Positions 21,295 through 29,578 of a stretch of 64,000 nucleotides of DNA are shown in pieces. The stretch lies in the NCBI GenBank assembly GCA_011321815.1, contig DROS01000078.1:34965-98964 (forward strand). The letters run 5' to 3'. The notes under the pieces were generated by a model. That model did not search any database. It worked only from the letters and a program-made list of their open reading frames with translations, and was not told the origin of the DNA. Each line of letters opens with the position of its first letter. Positions within the stretch are counted from its first letter, which is position 1. The DNA is from Gammaproteobacteria bacterium (GTDB taxonomy: Bacteria; Pseudomonadota; Gammaproteobacteria; SZUA-152). Both the position numbers and the translations under genes were made by a program.

Positions 21295-21656
21295 CTTTTT
21301 ATACTCATAAAAAATGCAACGTCAATGATGAATGTTTCGGGCTTTTTTAAAAATACCCCATGCAACGCCAGGGGGTGTATCACTGTTTGTGGCGCGCTTC
21401 TGGCCCTTTTCCGCGCTGGCAGCGTTGCGGTTCGTTGCCATAGAATGGCGATGATGCCTCACCGCGCCTTGCCAGCCCGAAAAATGCCGCAGAATTGCGC
21501 TCACGAAGGTCATTGTTAACACCCCCTAGCGGTTTTGCAAGGGGCTGGTCAAGTAAGGAACGTGTATGTCCCTAAACAAACATTCCTGACATCAGGTTGT
21601 CAGGAGGGGTGGCGTATAGTCACATTTCTACATTCACTGATGCAGGAGAAACACGA
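21295..21656. other. Gene-free interval between cti and VOC gene
   Basis: This 362-base stretch separates the divergent cti and VOC genes. It contains the repeat-like element at 21362-21538 and, at its right end, an aggag ribosome-binding site for the next gene. No supported coding frame was seen. Confidence 0.6.
21362..21538. repeat. Repeat-like element related to copy A, different ends
   Basis: About 177 bp. The ends form an inverted repeat: agggggtgt near 21371 on the left and acaccccct near 21519 on the right, flanked by matching gcaa/ttgc bases. The middle resembles copy A: ttgccatagaat occurs in both, followed by related gatgatgc/aatgacgc and gccttgcca/gcctcgcca segments. It seems to be a second subfamily of the same non-coding repeat, or an older copy. 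The alignment was done by eye. Confidence 0.45.
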
Positions 21657-22043
21657 ATGACTGATGCGATGAAACAACACGGTGCCTTTAGCTGGAATGA
21701 GCTGATGACCACCGACGTAAAAGCGGCAAAAACTTTTTATGGCGATATGTTTGGTTGGGCATTTGAGGACATGCAGACCAACGATATGGAATACACAATG
21801 GCCAAAGCAGGTGATCAGGAAGTGGCAGGCATTATGGGGATGATGCCCGAAGCCGGTGAGATGCCCCCCATGTGGGGTGCCTATGTCACCGTGGATGACG
21901 TGGAGGCCAGCGCAAAACAGGCCGAGGCATTGGGTGGAAAAATCCTGTTGGCACCGCGTGATATTCCTGATGTCGGGCGGTTTTGTGTCATTTGTGATCC
22001 ACAGGGTGCAGCCTTGTCTTTGATCACGTATCTCAAGAAATAG
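21657..22043 (+). CDS. VOC-family (glyoxalase/bleomycin resistance-like) protein
   Basis: A 128-residue single protein with the two beta-alpha-beta-beta-beta modules of the vicinal oxygen chelate fold. It begins FSWNELMTTDVKAAKTFYGDMFGW, typical of the VOC branch annotated as glyoxalase-like or lyase, and ends DPQGAALSLITY. Its substrate is unknown. The ATG at 21657 follows aggag by 8 bases. It is 7 bases upstream of the WYL regulator, so the two are probably co-transcribed. Confidence 0.85.
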   Translation: MTDAMKQHGAFSWNELMTTDVKAAKTFYGDMFGWAFEDMQTNDMEYTMAKAGDQEVAGIMGMMPEAGEMPPMWGAYVTVDDVEASAKQAEALGGKILLAPRDIPDVGRFCVICDPQGAALSLITYLKK

Positions 22044-22050
22044 ACGCCTG

Positions 22051-22752
22051 ATGCGACGTGCTGACCGGCTGTTTCAAATCGTACAGTTTTTGCGCTCGCG
22101 GCGTGTAACAACTGCACGCTGGCTGGCGGAAGTGCTGGAGGTTTCCGAGCGGACGATCTACCGGGACATACAGGATCTGATGGCCTCGAATGTACCGATA
22201 GAAGGGGAAGCCGGTGTCGGCTATGTGATTCGGCATGGCTACGATTTGCCACCGTTAATGTTTACCCGGGAGGAAATGACAGCCCTGACCCTGGGTGCAC
22301 GCATTGTTAACAGCTGGGCAGATCCCGGTCTGGCCATGGCCGCTCAATCCGTATTAAGCAAAATTGAAACGGTGCTGCCGGATTCCCTGAAAGGGGAACT
22401 CGACCAGACCCGGTTGTTTTCCCCATTGGTAAGAATACCGACACAGGTGGCTGCTTTTATGGGGGAACTGCGTAGCGCGGCAGATCGTCGTAACAAGGTC
22501 ATTATTACCTATACCCGGGCCGATGGTGCAGATTCGAATCGCACCATCTGGCCTTTGGGATTATTTTTCTGGGGTACGACCTGGACGCTGGGCGCCTGGT
22601 GTGAAATGCGTCAGGCATTCAGAAATTTTCGGCTGGACAGAATCGAAACATTGCAAATCTGTGATGAGCGATACCCGAATGAACCAGGCCGGAGGTTGAA
22701 GGATATGATCACATGCGAGAAAAAAAGGATGGATAATAATGAAACGGTGTAA
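22051..22752 (+). CDS. WYL-domain transcriptional regulator (YafY-like)
   Basis: A 233-residue regulator: an N-terminal HTH_11 domain (RRADRLFQIVQFLRSRRVT to SERTIYRDIQDL, residues 2-55) and a C-terminal WYL domain starting near residue 135, with the related sequence TIWPLGLFFWGTTWTLGAWC in place of the core. WYL proteins sense ligands or nucleic acids and often control stress or DNA-damage genes. It overlaps the start of tag by 14 bases, which suggests a VOC-WYL-tag operon and a possible link to alkylation damage (inference). Confidence 0.88.
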   Translation: MRRADRLFQIVQFLRSRRVTTARWLAEVLEVSERTIYRDIQDLMASNVPIEGEAGVGYVIRHGYDLPPLMFTREEMTALTLGARIVNSWADPGLAMAAQSVLSKIETVLPDSLKGELDQTRLFSPLVRIPTQVAAFMGELRSAADRRNKVIITYTRADGADSNRTIWPLGLFFWGTTWTLGAWCEMRQAFRNFRLDRIETLQICDERYPNEPGRRLKDMITCEKKRMDNNETV

Positions 22753-23299
22753 ATGGGCGACGGATGTGGAGCCTTTGTATACAAAATACCACGATGAAGA
22801 ATGGAGCATCCCGGTTTTTGATGACAGGGAACTCTTTGAGATGCTGATACTCGAAGGAGCACAGGCGGGACTCAGCTGGATCACCATTCTTAAAAAACGG
22901 GAAACCTACCGTAAGGCATTTGATAATTTTGATGCGGAGAAAATTGCCCGTTATAACAAACGCAAGCGCACCAGTCTGTTGAACGACGTTGGTATCGTGA
23001 GAAACCGTCTCAAGGTAAATGCCGCGATCGTTAACGCACAATGTTACCTGGAAGTGCTTGAAGAGTATCCGGGTTTCAGTGACTACCTTTGGCAGTTCGT
23101 CGATGGTAAACCCATCAGGAATCACTGGAAAAACATGCAGGATGTACCCGTTACGACTGACGAGTCTGATGCCATGAGCAAAGCGCTCAAGAAGCGGGGT
23201 TTCAAATTTGTCGGGTCTACAATTTGTTATGCCTTTATGCAGGCTGTCGGTATGGTAAATGACCATACGACAGACTGTTTTTGTTATAAAGCGGGATAA
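22739..23299 (+). CDS. tag: DNA-3-methyladenine glycosylase I
   Basis: Excises 3-methyladenine from alkylated DNA as the first step of base-excision repair. The 186-residue protein keeps the family zinc ligands C4, H18, H176 and C180, the catalytic E39 in LEGAQAGLSW, and the GFKFVGSTICYAFMQA base-pocket helix. Length matches E. coli Tag (187). It overlaps the upstream WYL regulator by 14 bases. Confidence 0.96.
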   Translation: MKRCKWATDVEPLYTKYHDEEWSIPVFDDRELFEMLILEGAQAGLSWITILKKRETYRKAFDNFDAEKIARYNKRKRTSLLNDVGIVRNRLKVNAAIVNAQCYLEVLEEYPGFSDYLWQFVDGKPIRNHWKNMQDVPVTTDESDAMSKALKKRGFKFVGSTICYAFMQAVGMVNDHTTDCFCYKAG

Positions 23300-23365
23300 G
23301 GAACGCGCACCTTCCCAGAGGGTGTTAACACCTCCCGCAACAAAGTAAACATACCGGGATGTATA

Positions 23366-23938
23366 ATGGGCTTGCTGAAACAAAAAAATACGCAACAATC
23401 GAATCTCGGCTCAGTCATACTCAACAGTGAAAGACTTATGCTGTCTCCCTTGTCGCGCGCTTTTGCTGAGGATATATTCAAAGAGTTTACCGCTGATATT
23501 ACACGCTACATGGTGCCGGAACCTGCCGGACACATTAATGATATTTGCACATTCATTGATATCAGCAGGAAAAAAATGATGGCTGGAGACCAGCTGGTAA
23601 TGGCCATTCTGGAGGCGGAAACCGTACAGTTTTCAGGTGTCTGTGCGATTAACGGAAAAGAACAGGGAGTGGCGGCTGAACTGGGTATCTGGCTGAAAAA
23701 GAGTGCGCAGGGAAAAAGACTGGGCCGTGAAGCTGTTACACTTTTGGTGCAATGGGCGAAAGACAATTTGACACTGTCCCATCTTGTTTATCCCGTCGAT
23801 AAAAATAACATACCGAGTCGGAAAATCGCTGAATCGCTGGGCGGTGTTGTGGTTTCTGAAGGCCAGCGGAAGTCATTATCCGGCAACCACCTTGACGAAC
23901 TGGTCTATCAGATTGATGCTGGAGTTGCGATGCAGTAG
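23366..23938 (+). CDS. GNAT-family N-acetyltransferase (RimJ/RimL-like)
   Basis: A 190-residue protein with an acetyl-CoA-binding GNAT fold. ERLMLSPLSRAFAEDIFKEF marks the start of a RimJ/RimL-type domain, GIWLKKSAQGKRLGREAV is the pyrophosphate-binding loop and helix, and NIPSRKIAESLGG the later conserved helix. Substrate cannot be inferred. A 12-bp perfect palindrome (GGTGTTAACACC, 23321-23332) lies 33 bases before the ATG and may be an operator or a repeat end. Confidence 0.88.
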   Translation: MGLLKQKNTQQSNLGSVILNSERLMLSPLSRAFAEDIFKEFTADITRYMVPEPAGHINDICTFIDISRKKMMAGDQLVMAILEAETVQFSGVCAINGKEQGVAAELGIWLKKSAQGKRLGREAVTLLVQWAKDNLTLSHLVYPVDKNNIPSRKIAESLGGVVVSEGQRKSLSGNHLDELVYQIDAGVAMQ

Positions 23939-23972
23939 CCCGGCTTTGCCGGCTCAGGAAACGGCGCGTTCC

Positions 23973-24302
23973 TTATTGAATGCTGCCGTATTTATCTTTC
24001 AGCCTTTGGCTGACTTCAGAAAACAGATCCAGAACCGGGATTAGTTCCCGCCCCATTTCAGAGAGATTGTACTCTACGTTTGGAGGCTTGCCACTCAGAA
24101 CCGATCTTTCCACTACCCCTCGCTGTTCCAGCTCCCGCAAACGAGCCGTCAGCACCTTGGCGGACACCGATCCCAACGTACGTTTCAATTCTCCAAAATA
24201 CAATGGGTTATCCTTAAGAAAGAAAATAATTTCCAGAGTCCATGCGCCTGATAACAGTTTGATACAAGGGCCGAGTTCACAATTTGATGAAGGTTCAAGC
24301 AT
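23973..24302 (-). CDS. HxlR-family winged-helix regulator
   Basis: A 109-residue regulator with the HxlR pattern: CELGPCIKLLSGAWTLEIIFFL, the recognition region FGELKRTLGSVSAKVLTARLRELE, and a wing with VEYNLSEMGREL. Two cysteines near the N-terminus (C8 and C13) could be redox-sensing, as in several HxlR proteins. The ATG at 24302 is chosen because GGAG lies 6 bases upstream; in-frame ATG 24314 and TTG 24332 are weaker. It is divergent from the CDGSH gene 184 bases away and may control it. Confidence 0.9.
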   Translation of the reverse strand: MLEPSSNCELGPCIKLLSGAWTLEIIFFLKDNPLYFGELKRTLGSVSAKVLTARLRELEQRGVVERSVLSGKPPNVEYNLSEMGRELIPVLDLFSEVSQRLKDKYGSIQ

Positions 24303-24486
24303 GGTTGACTCCATAGACTGGCTGATTACCAACGGGTAACTATGTTATATGTTTCAGTATTTTCGATTAGACTAAACTGATAACGCACCATTTGGCTATT
24401 GCTACGACACGATGCTGCGTTTTGTTAATCACATTATGCCCAACGCCACAGGTATATACCGCATTTAATCCGACAGGAGATGACAC

Positions 24487-25140
24487 ATGAACAATAACGA
24501 AAAGCCATTCATCGCATGCCTGGCAAACGGTCCATATTATTTAATCGAAGATTCCAGTCCACAGGAAGTATCTCACCTTGTTAATGAAACGGGACAGGCA
24601 TACGCTACTGTCCGTGGTGTTGCACTGTGTCGGTGTGGATTGTCCCATAATAAACCTTTCTGTGATGGTTCACACGGCAAGTCCGGCTTTTCCGATGAGA
24701 AAGCTGACGACCGTGTAAAAAACCGGCGTGATCAATATGTGGGTGAAAAAATCACAGTGCTTTTCAATGGCGGCGCCTGTGCCCATGCAGCGTACTGTGT
24801 TAATGGTCTTCCTGCGGTATTTAAAACAGATACCGACCCATGGATTGACCCCGATGCTGCATCTGTTGATGAACTTATTGCGCAAATTGAGAAATGCCCA
24901 TCGGGTGCCTTGAGTTACAGCATCAATGGCGAAGAGCGAAAAATTCAGCCGACTGACCCTAAAGTAACCGTACTTAAGGATGGACCCTATGCTGTTACCG
25001 GTGGAATCGACCTTGTGGAACAGGAGTGGTGTGATGGTGTCACTAATGAACGTTATGTCCTGTGCCGCTGCGGAGCCTCGAAAAATAAACCATTTTGTGA
25101 TGGCGCTCATGCGGTGGTTGGATTTAAGGATGGCGCCTGA
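24487..25140 (+). CDS. CDGSH iron-sulfur protein, two CDGSH sites plus Fer4_19-like domain
   Basis: A 217-residue protein with three apparent cluster sites. Residues near 48-63 and 197-212 are CDGSH [2Fe-2S] motifs (CRCGLSHNKPFCDGSH and CRCGASKNKPFCDGAH). Between them lies a divergent 4Fe-4S mono-cluster type domain with cysteines in ACAHAAYCVNG and KCPSGALSYS. Members of this group are thought to act in iron-sulfur or redox homeostasis, but no reaction is established. A caggag site precedes the ATG. Confidence 0.92.
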   Translation: MNNNEKPFIACLANGPYYLIEDSSPQEVSHLVNETGQAYATVRGVALCRCGLSHNKPFCDGSHGKSGFSDEKADDRVKNRRDQYVGEKITVLFNGGACAHAAYCVNGLPAVFKTDTDPWIDPDAASVDELIAQIEKCPSGALSYSINGEERKIQPTDPKVTVLKDGPYAVTGGIDLVEQEWCDGVTNERYVLCRCGASKNKPFCDGAHAVVGFKDGA

Positions 25141-25174
25141 AAAATAACGCTTCGTATGCCGGTTATCACAACCC

Positions 25175-25268
25175 GGGTTCCTGCGGTTCCCCGTGGGAAC
25201 CCATATCTTACGTGACGTGGCCACACACTGTATGTGTTTCCACACAGGGACGTGAGAACGAGGAGAGC
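25175..25268. terminator. Hairpin-rich interval between convergent genes
   Basis: Between the converging CDGSH and MocR genes lie nested inverted repeats: GGTTCCC (25185) with GGGAACC (25195) around a 3-base loop, or GGGTTCC (25175) with GGAACCC (25196). A second weak inverted repeat (cacaca/tgtgt) follows near 25223. No clear T-run is present, so this is a possible bidirectional terminator rather than a proven one. The reverse strand near 25250 reads like the widespread ctcgttc...cgtggga intergenic hairpin type. Confidence 0.35.
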
Positions 25269-25278
25269 AGGGTGAATG

Positions 25279-26703
25279 TCACGCAGCCTTGTTCAACTCA
25301 TGCGCCATCCGCCCCAGTGTGATCATCGCTTTTTCCAGTGCTTCGTTCCATGGTTGTGCACAATTGAGCCGGATAAAGTTTCGGTATTTCTGTGTGGCGG
25401 AAAATATCTGCCCCGGCGCAATGCTGATGCGTTGCGCCAGCGCCTGTTGGCAGAGTTGCAGTGAGTCCACCTTTTTGGGTAATTCGATCCAGATGACGAA
25501 GCCACCTTGCGGTTGTGTAACACGGGTTTCCTGCGGAAAGTATTTGCCCACAGCACGAATCATAACGCTCACCTGTCGTTGATAATCACGACGTACCTGA
25601 CGCAGGTGACGGTCATAACCGCCTTGCTGGAGAAAATCAGCAATGGCATATTGTGGCAGAGTGGGGGTAGCAAGGCTGGTGACATATTTTCGGTATTCGA
25701 TTTTTTCCCGGTATTTGCCGGGAATAACCCAGCCAATGCGCAATCCGGGTGAGAGGCTTTTGGAGAATGATGAACAATAAAGCACTCGTTCATTATGATT
25801 AAAAGCATTGACAGCGCGTGGCCGTTTGGCCGTAAAGCCCAGGTCGCCGTAGATATCGTCTTCGATCAGTGGAATATCATACTGTGCCAGCAAATCCAGT
25901 AATGCCTGCTTGTTTTCATCGGGCATTATGCAGCCCAGTGGGTTACTGAAATTAGGCACTAATGCACAGGTTTTCACGGGCCATTTTTCCAGCGCCAGTG
26001 AAAGTGCGGCGAGGCTGATGCCGGTGTGCGGGTCTGTGGGTATTTCCAGTGCTTTCATGCCCAGCACTTCGATGGCTTGTAGCAGACCGTAAAATGCCGG
26101 GGACTCAATGGCAATAATGTCTCCGGGTTTTGCGATGGTTTGCAGGCAAAGCGTGAGGGCTTCCTGGCAGCCGCTGGTAATAATGATGTCATCAGGATGA
26201 GTCTGGCAGCCAGCTTCTGCCATGCGCCGTGCAATCTGTCGCCGCAGTTCCGGATTGCCGGGCGGGAATTGGTAGGTGGAAAGTTCATGGCTGTATTTGC
26301 GGGCGATGGATGACAGTGAGCGTTGGATTGCGCGCGTGGGTAAAAAATTCGAATGGGGCACGGCGGTACCCAATTGCACAAAGTCAGTTTCGTTAGTGGC
26401 TTGCACCAGACGCAAAACCAGTTCCTGGCCGGTCACCGGTGTCGGTTTTGTCGCGGGACGCGACAGGGCGGGGGGATTGGGCACCGGCCAGGGTTGTGTG
26501 CGTACATAATAGCCGGAACGCGGGCGGGCCTCGATCCGGCCTTCGTCTTCCAACAGGCGCTGGGCCTGCACCACGGTAGAAATGCTGACGCCAAATTGCT
26601 CGCTCAGTTTGCGTACTCCCGGTAGGCGGTCGCCGGGCAGGTATAAGCCCTGATCAATACGTTCAGCCAATTGCCGGGCAATGATTTCGTAAAGCTTGTG
26701 CAA
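25279..26703 (-). CDS. MocR-type regulator (GntR domain fused to aminotransferase fold)
   Basis: A 474-residue PLP-binding transcription factor. Residues 3-70 are a GntR winged helix (LYEIIARQLAERIDQGLYLPG, SISTVVQAQRLLEDEG); the rest is a class I/II aminotransferase-like domain with the PLP lysine in CSSFSKSLSPGLRIGWV. MocR proteins sense PLP adducts of amino acids or amines and usually act on divergent genes. The start is TTG at 26703 with gagg 8 bases upstream; no in-frame ATG is available. It is divergent from the EamA-PhzF-aminotransferase operon. Confidence 0.93.
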   Translation of the reverse strand: MHKLYEIIARQLAERIDQGLYLPGDRLPGVRKLSEQFGVSISTVVQAQRLLEDEGRIEARPRSGYYVRTQPWPVPNPPALSRPATKPTPVTGQELVLRLVQATNETDFVQLGTAVPHSNFLPTRAIQRSLSSIARKYSHELSTYQFPPGNPELRRQIARRMAEAGCQTHPDDIIITSGCQEALTLCLQTIAKPGDIIAIESPAFYGLLQAIEVLGMKALEIPTDPHTGISLAALSLALEKWPVKTCALVPNFSNPLGCIMPDENKQALLDLLAQYDIPLIEDDIYGDLGFTAKRPRAVNAFNHNERVLYCSSFSKSLSPGLRIGWVIPGKYREKIEYRKYVTSLATPTLPQYAIADFLQQGGYDRHLRQVRRDYQRQVSVMIRAVGKYFPQETRVTQPQGGFVIWIELPKKVDSLQLCQQALAQRISIAPGQIFSATQKYRNFIRLNCAQPWNEALEKAMITLGRMAHELNKAA

Positions 26704-26730
26704 GAATCAAACCTCAATACCGTGAATAGG

Positions 26731-26817
26731 GTACAGATGGGCCGTTTATGGAGCAGTACAGATCAGGATAAAATATAACTGTGCCGGACAATATTTAATT
26801 ATGTTGAATCTGTACTG
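26731..26817. promoter_or_regulatory. Triple operator-like sites for the MocR regulator
   Basis: The 164-base divergent intergenic region holds GTACAGAT three times: direct copies at 26731-26738 and 26756-26763 (within CAGTACAGAT), and an inverted copy ATCTGTACTG at 26808-26817 that is the exact reverse complement of the second 10-mer. Repeated half-sites of this sort are usual for MocR binding. Seen directly: the repeats. Inferred: that MocR binds them. Confidence 0.6.
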
Positions 26818-26867
26818 TTTTCAGTGTGCCGATTATTCTGTGTATCTGTCAACCGATGAGGCCCGGT

Positions 26868-27770
26868 ATGAAAAAAGAAACACAGGGAATGCTGGCAGGT
26901 TTTGCAGGCGTCGTCATATTTGCTTTGACGCTGCCCGCGACGCGTTATGCCATCATGTATCTTGACCCAATGTTTGTAGGGCTTGGCCGTTCCGTGATTG
27001 CGGCGCTGGTGGCAGGTGCATTGTTGTGGGTATTTAACGTGCCTGTTCCGACAAAAAACCAGTTTGTACAATTAGGCATCGTGGCGCTAGGGGTGGTGGT
27101 CGGCTTTCCGTTTTTTTCCACCATGGCAATGAAAACGCTGACGGCTGTTCACGGAGGCGTTGTTGCAGGCGTACTGCCCATGGCAACAGCGATTGCGGGT
27201 GTTTTATTAACCCGTGAAAGACCGTCATTGGGTTTTTGGTTAACGGGCATCGCGGGTGGTCTTGCGGTGGTGTATTTTGCTTATCCTGAGGGTTTCCAGA
27301 CTCTGCTGGTGGGTGATATTTTTCTGGCAAGCGCCATTATTTCCGCCGCTTTGGGTTATGCCCTGGGAGGGCGTTTGTCTACAGAAATGGGCGGATGGCA
27401 AGTGATCTGCTGGGCGCTGGTGCTTGCTTTTCCATTATTATTGGTCCCTGCCGGAATGCAGTTGCCATCTACGACACAGCACATTCCCGTAATGGCTTGG
27501 CTGTGTTTTGTTTATCTGGCATTGGGTAGCCAGTTACTGGGATTTGTGTTTTGGTACAAAGGATTAGTACTGGGCGGAATTGTGCGTGTCAGTCAGATAC
27601 AACTGTTGCAACCGTTTATCACGCTCATGGCGGCAGCACTATTGCTTGGCGAAAAACTGGATGCCCGTACAATATTTTTTGCACTGCTGGTGATGGCATT
27701 GGTCGCGGTGGGCAGACGAATGCAGATAAGGAACATACCATTACCAGCAACAGATAACCGGAGTTTATAA
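26868..27770 (+). CDS. EamA/DMT-family transporter
   Basis: A 300-residue inner-membrane protein with about ten hydrophobic segments arranged as two EamA repeats of five helices. Such proteins export amino acids or other small metabolites. The ATG at 26868 (MKKETQGMLAG) follows a gatgagg site. It is the first gene of a tight operon with the PhzF and class IV aminotransferase genes, directly adjacent to phzF (stop and start abut), and divergent from MocR; export of an amino-acid-like compound is therefore plausible but unproven. Confidence 0.87.
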   Translation: MKKETQGMLAGFAGVVIFALTLPATRYAIMYLDPMFVGLGRSVIAALVAGALLWVFNVPVPTKNQFVQLGIVALGVVVGFPFFSTMAMKTLTAVHGGVVAGVLPMATAIAGVLLTRERPSLGFWLTGIAGGLAVVYFAYPEGFQTLLVGDIFLASAIISAALGYALGGRLSTEMGGWQVICWALVLAFPLLLVPAGMQLPSTTQHIPVMAWLCFVYLALGSQLLGFVFWYKGLVLGGIVRVSQIQLLQPFITLMAAALLLGEKLDARTIFFALLVMALVAVGRRMQIRNIPLPATDNRSL

Positions 27771-28577
27771 ATGAATCAGCAAAGCAGATCACCTGTATTT
27801 CAGGTCGATGCCTTTATCACCAACAAGGCTTTTTCAGGCAATCCCGCTGCGGTATGTCTGTTAGCCGAACCACAGGGCGAAGAGTGGATGCAGGCCATTG
27901 CCGCAGAAATAAACTTGAGCGAAACCGCTTTTGTCTGTGCCTGTGATGGCGGCTTTGAGCTGCGCTGGTTTACGCCGACAATAGAAGTTAATTTATGTGG
28001 TCACGCCACACTGGCTGCTGCGCATGTATTGTGGGCGCAACCTATTTTAGCGTCAGGCACAACGGCGCGATTTCAAACGAAAAGCGGTTGTTTGCAGGCA
28101 AAACAATCCGGTGAATGGATTGAGCTGGACTTTCCTGCACAGCCTGTCGAGGCGGCAACAGCCCCCGAGGCATTATTGTCAGCATTGGGCGTTGCACAAG
28201 CGAGCGTTTATCGCAATGGCGAGGATTACCTGGTTATGGTTGATACCGAGGCCGAAGTGCGTGCATTGATGCCTGATTTTTCCCGATTAAAAACGGTCAA
28301 CATGCGTGGTGTGATGGTGACCGCCGTAGCGGATGATTCCGGCAGCGATTTTGTATCACGTTTTTTTGCGCCAGCGGTGGGTATTGATGAAGACCCGGTG
28401 ACCGGGTCCGCGCATTGTGCCCTGTATCCTTTTTGGACTGAACGTTTGAACAAAACAGAGCTGACGGCTTTCCAGGCGTCAAAACGGGGAGGCTTGCTCA
28501 AACTGCGAGGGCAGGGCGGGCGTGTCATGATTTCGGGGCAGGCTCGGACGATAATATCAGGAGAACTCCATGTCTGA
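27771..28577 (+). CDS. PhzF-family isomerase-like protein
   Basis: A 268-residue protein of the PhzF/diaminopimelate-epimerase fold. The N-terminal half has QVDAFITNKAFSGNPAAV and NLSETAFV with the family's catalytic glutamate near residue 46, then EVNLCGHATLAAA; the second half has the EDPVTGSAHCALYPFW signature. PhzF itself isomerises a phenazine precursor; most relatives have unknown substrates. It overlaps the following aminotransferase by 8 bases. Confidence 0.92.
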   Translation: MNQQSRSPVFQVDAFITNKAFSGNPAAVCLLAEPQGEEWMQAIAAEINLSETAFVCACDGGFELRWFTPTIEVNLCGHATLAAAHVLWAQPILASGTTARFQTKSGCLQAKQSGEWIELDFPAQPVEAATAPEALLSALGVAQASVYRNGEDYLVMVDTEAEVRALMPDFSRLKTVNMRGVMVTAVADDSGSDFVSRFFAPAVGIDEDPVTGSAHCALYPFWTERLNKTELTAFQASKRGGLLKLRGQGGRVMISGQARTIISGELHV

Positions 28578-29475
28578 ATCGGCGCAGTGCTGGATTAACG
28601 GTCGGCTCATGCCGGGCAGTGAGGCCAGTATTTCGGTGTTTGATCACGGCCTGCTTTACGGCGACGGCGTGTTTGAAGGTATTCGTTTTTATCGGGGGCG
28701 TGCTTTTCGATTGCACGAGCATTTAATACGTCTGATGGACTCCGCCGCCGCTATCCGTTTAACGGTTCCCTATACCCCAGCGGAATTGACGCAGGCCGTT
28801 GCCGATATCGTTGCTGCTTTTGCAGCAACGGAAGGTTACCTTCGGCTTATTGTCACCCGGGGCGTTGGTCCACTGGGCTTAAACCCGGACAACTGCACGC
28901 AGCCCACGGTGATTATTATCGCGGATCATTTGTCGATGATCAGTGATAAGCAACGTCAGCAGGGTGCAAAGCTTATTATTGCATCGACTCGTCGCCTGCC
29001 CGCAGACGGGCTTGATGGCCGTATCAAAAGTCTCAATTATCTGAACAATATTCTGGCGCGAATGGAAGCCAGTCAGGCCGGTGCCGATGAAGCGATCCTG
29101 CTCAATCAAAATGGTTATGTGACAGAAGGCAGCGCGGCAAATGTTTTTGTCATACGTGATGGCCGTCTTTTCACTCCATACCCTGCGGATGGTGCTTTGC
29201 AGGGAATTACACGTCGCGTCGTCATGGCGCTCGCTACCGATAAAAAAATACCAATGACAGTGGGTACGCTGACACCGTATGACTTGTATACTGCGGATGA
29301 ATGTTTTCTGACAGGCACCGGTGCAGAATTGACTCCCGTGCGTGAAGTGGATGGTCGCCCGTTACGATATTGCCCGGGGCCGGTTTTCTCCCGGTTGGCG
29401 CAGGCATTTACGGATGTGATTTATAAGGAAACGGAAAAGAAATGCGTATTTAACGCAAAGGCCGCAAAGACGTAG
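28570..29475 (+). CDS. ilvE: Class IV aminotransferase, branched-chain type
   Basis: A 301-residue PLP enzyme of the fold IV group, closest by eye to branched-chain amino acid aminotransferases: DHGLLYGDGVFEGIRFYRG, the PLP lysine in RIKSLNYLNNILA, the EAILLNQNGYVTEGSAANVF segment, and LTGTGAELTPVREVDGR. A D-amino acid or aminodeoxychorismate lyase role is less likely but not excluded. It ends an exporter-PhzF-aminotransferase operon under a MocR regulator, so it may serve a specialised pathway rather than housekeeping isoleucine synthesis. Confidence 0.8.
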   Translation: MSESAQCWINGRLMPGSEASISVFDHGLLYGDGVFEGIRFYRGRAFRLHEHLIRLMDSAAAIRLTVPYTPAELTQAVADIVAAFAATEGYLRLIVTRGVGPLGLNPDNCTQPTVIIIADHLSMISDKQRQQGAKLIIASTRRLPADGLDGRIKSLNYLNNILARMEASQAGADEAILLNQNGYVTEGSAANVFVIRDGRLFTPYPADGALQGITRRVVMALATDKKIPMTVGTLTPYDLYTADECFLTGTGAELTPVREVDGRPLRYCPGPVFSRLAQAFTDVIYKETEKKCVFNAKAAKT

Positions 29476-29488
29476 AGGCCTTTGCGTT
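29452..29488 (+). terminator. 12-bp inverted repeat across the ilvE stop codon
   Basis: AACGCAAAGGCC at 29452-29463 and its exact complement GGCCTTTGCGTT at 29477-29488 enclose a 13-base loop that contains the stop codon. A strong hairpin is expected in the mRNA; no long T-run follows, so termination may depend on other factors. Confidence 0.45.
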
Positions 29489-29578
29489 TACAACATGCAG
29501 TATGTTCTCTGCTCGTAGCATTGGGGGGGGGAGTTAGGTTTAACGAGGCATCATTTTAACAAAGGAGATTGTATTCCC

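Noticed and set aside
23939..23956. cccggctttgccggc after the GNAT gene as terminator
   Set aside because: Short stem with no T-run; not distinguishable from chance in GC-rich sequence.
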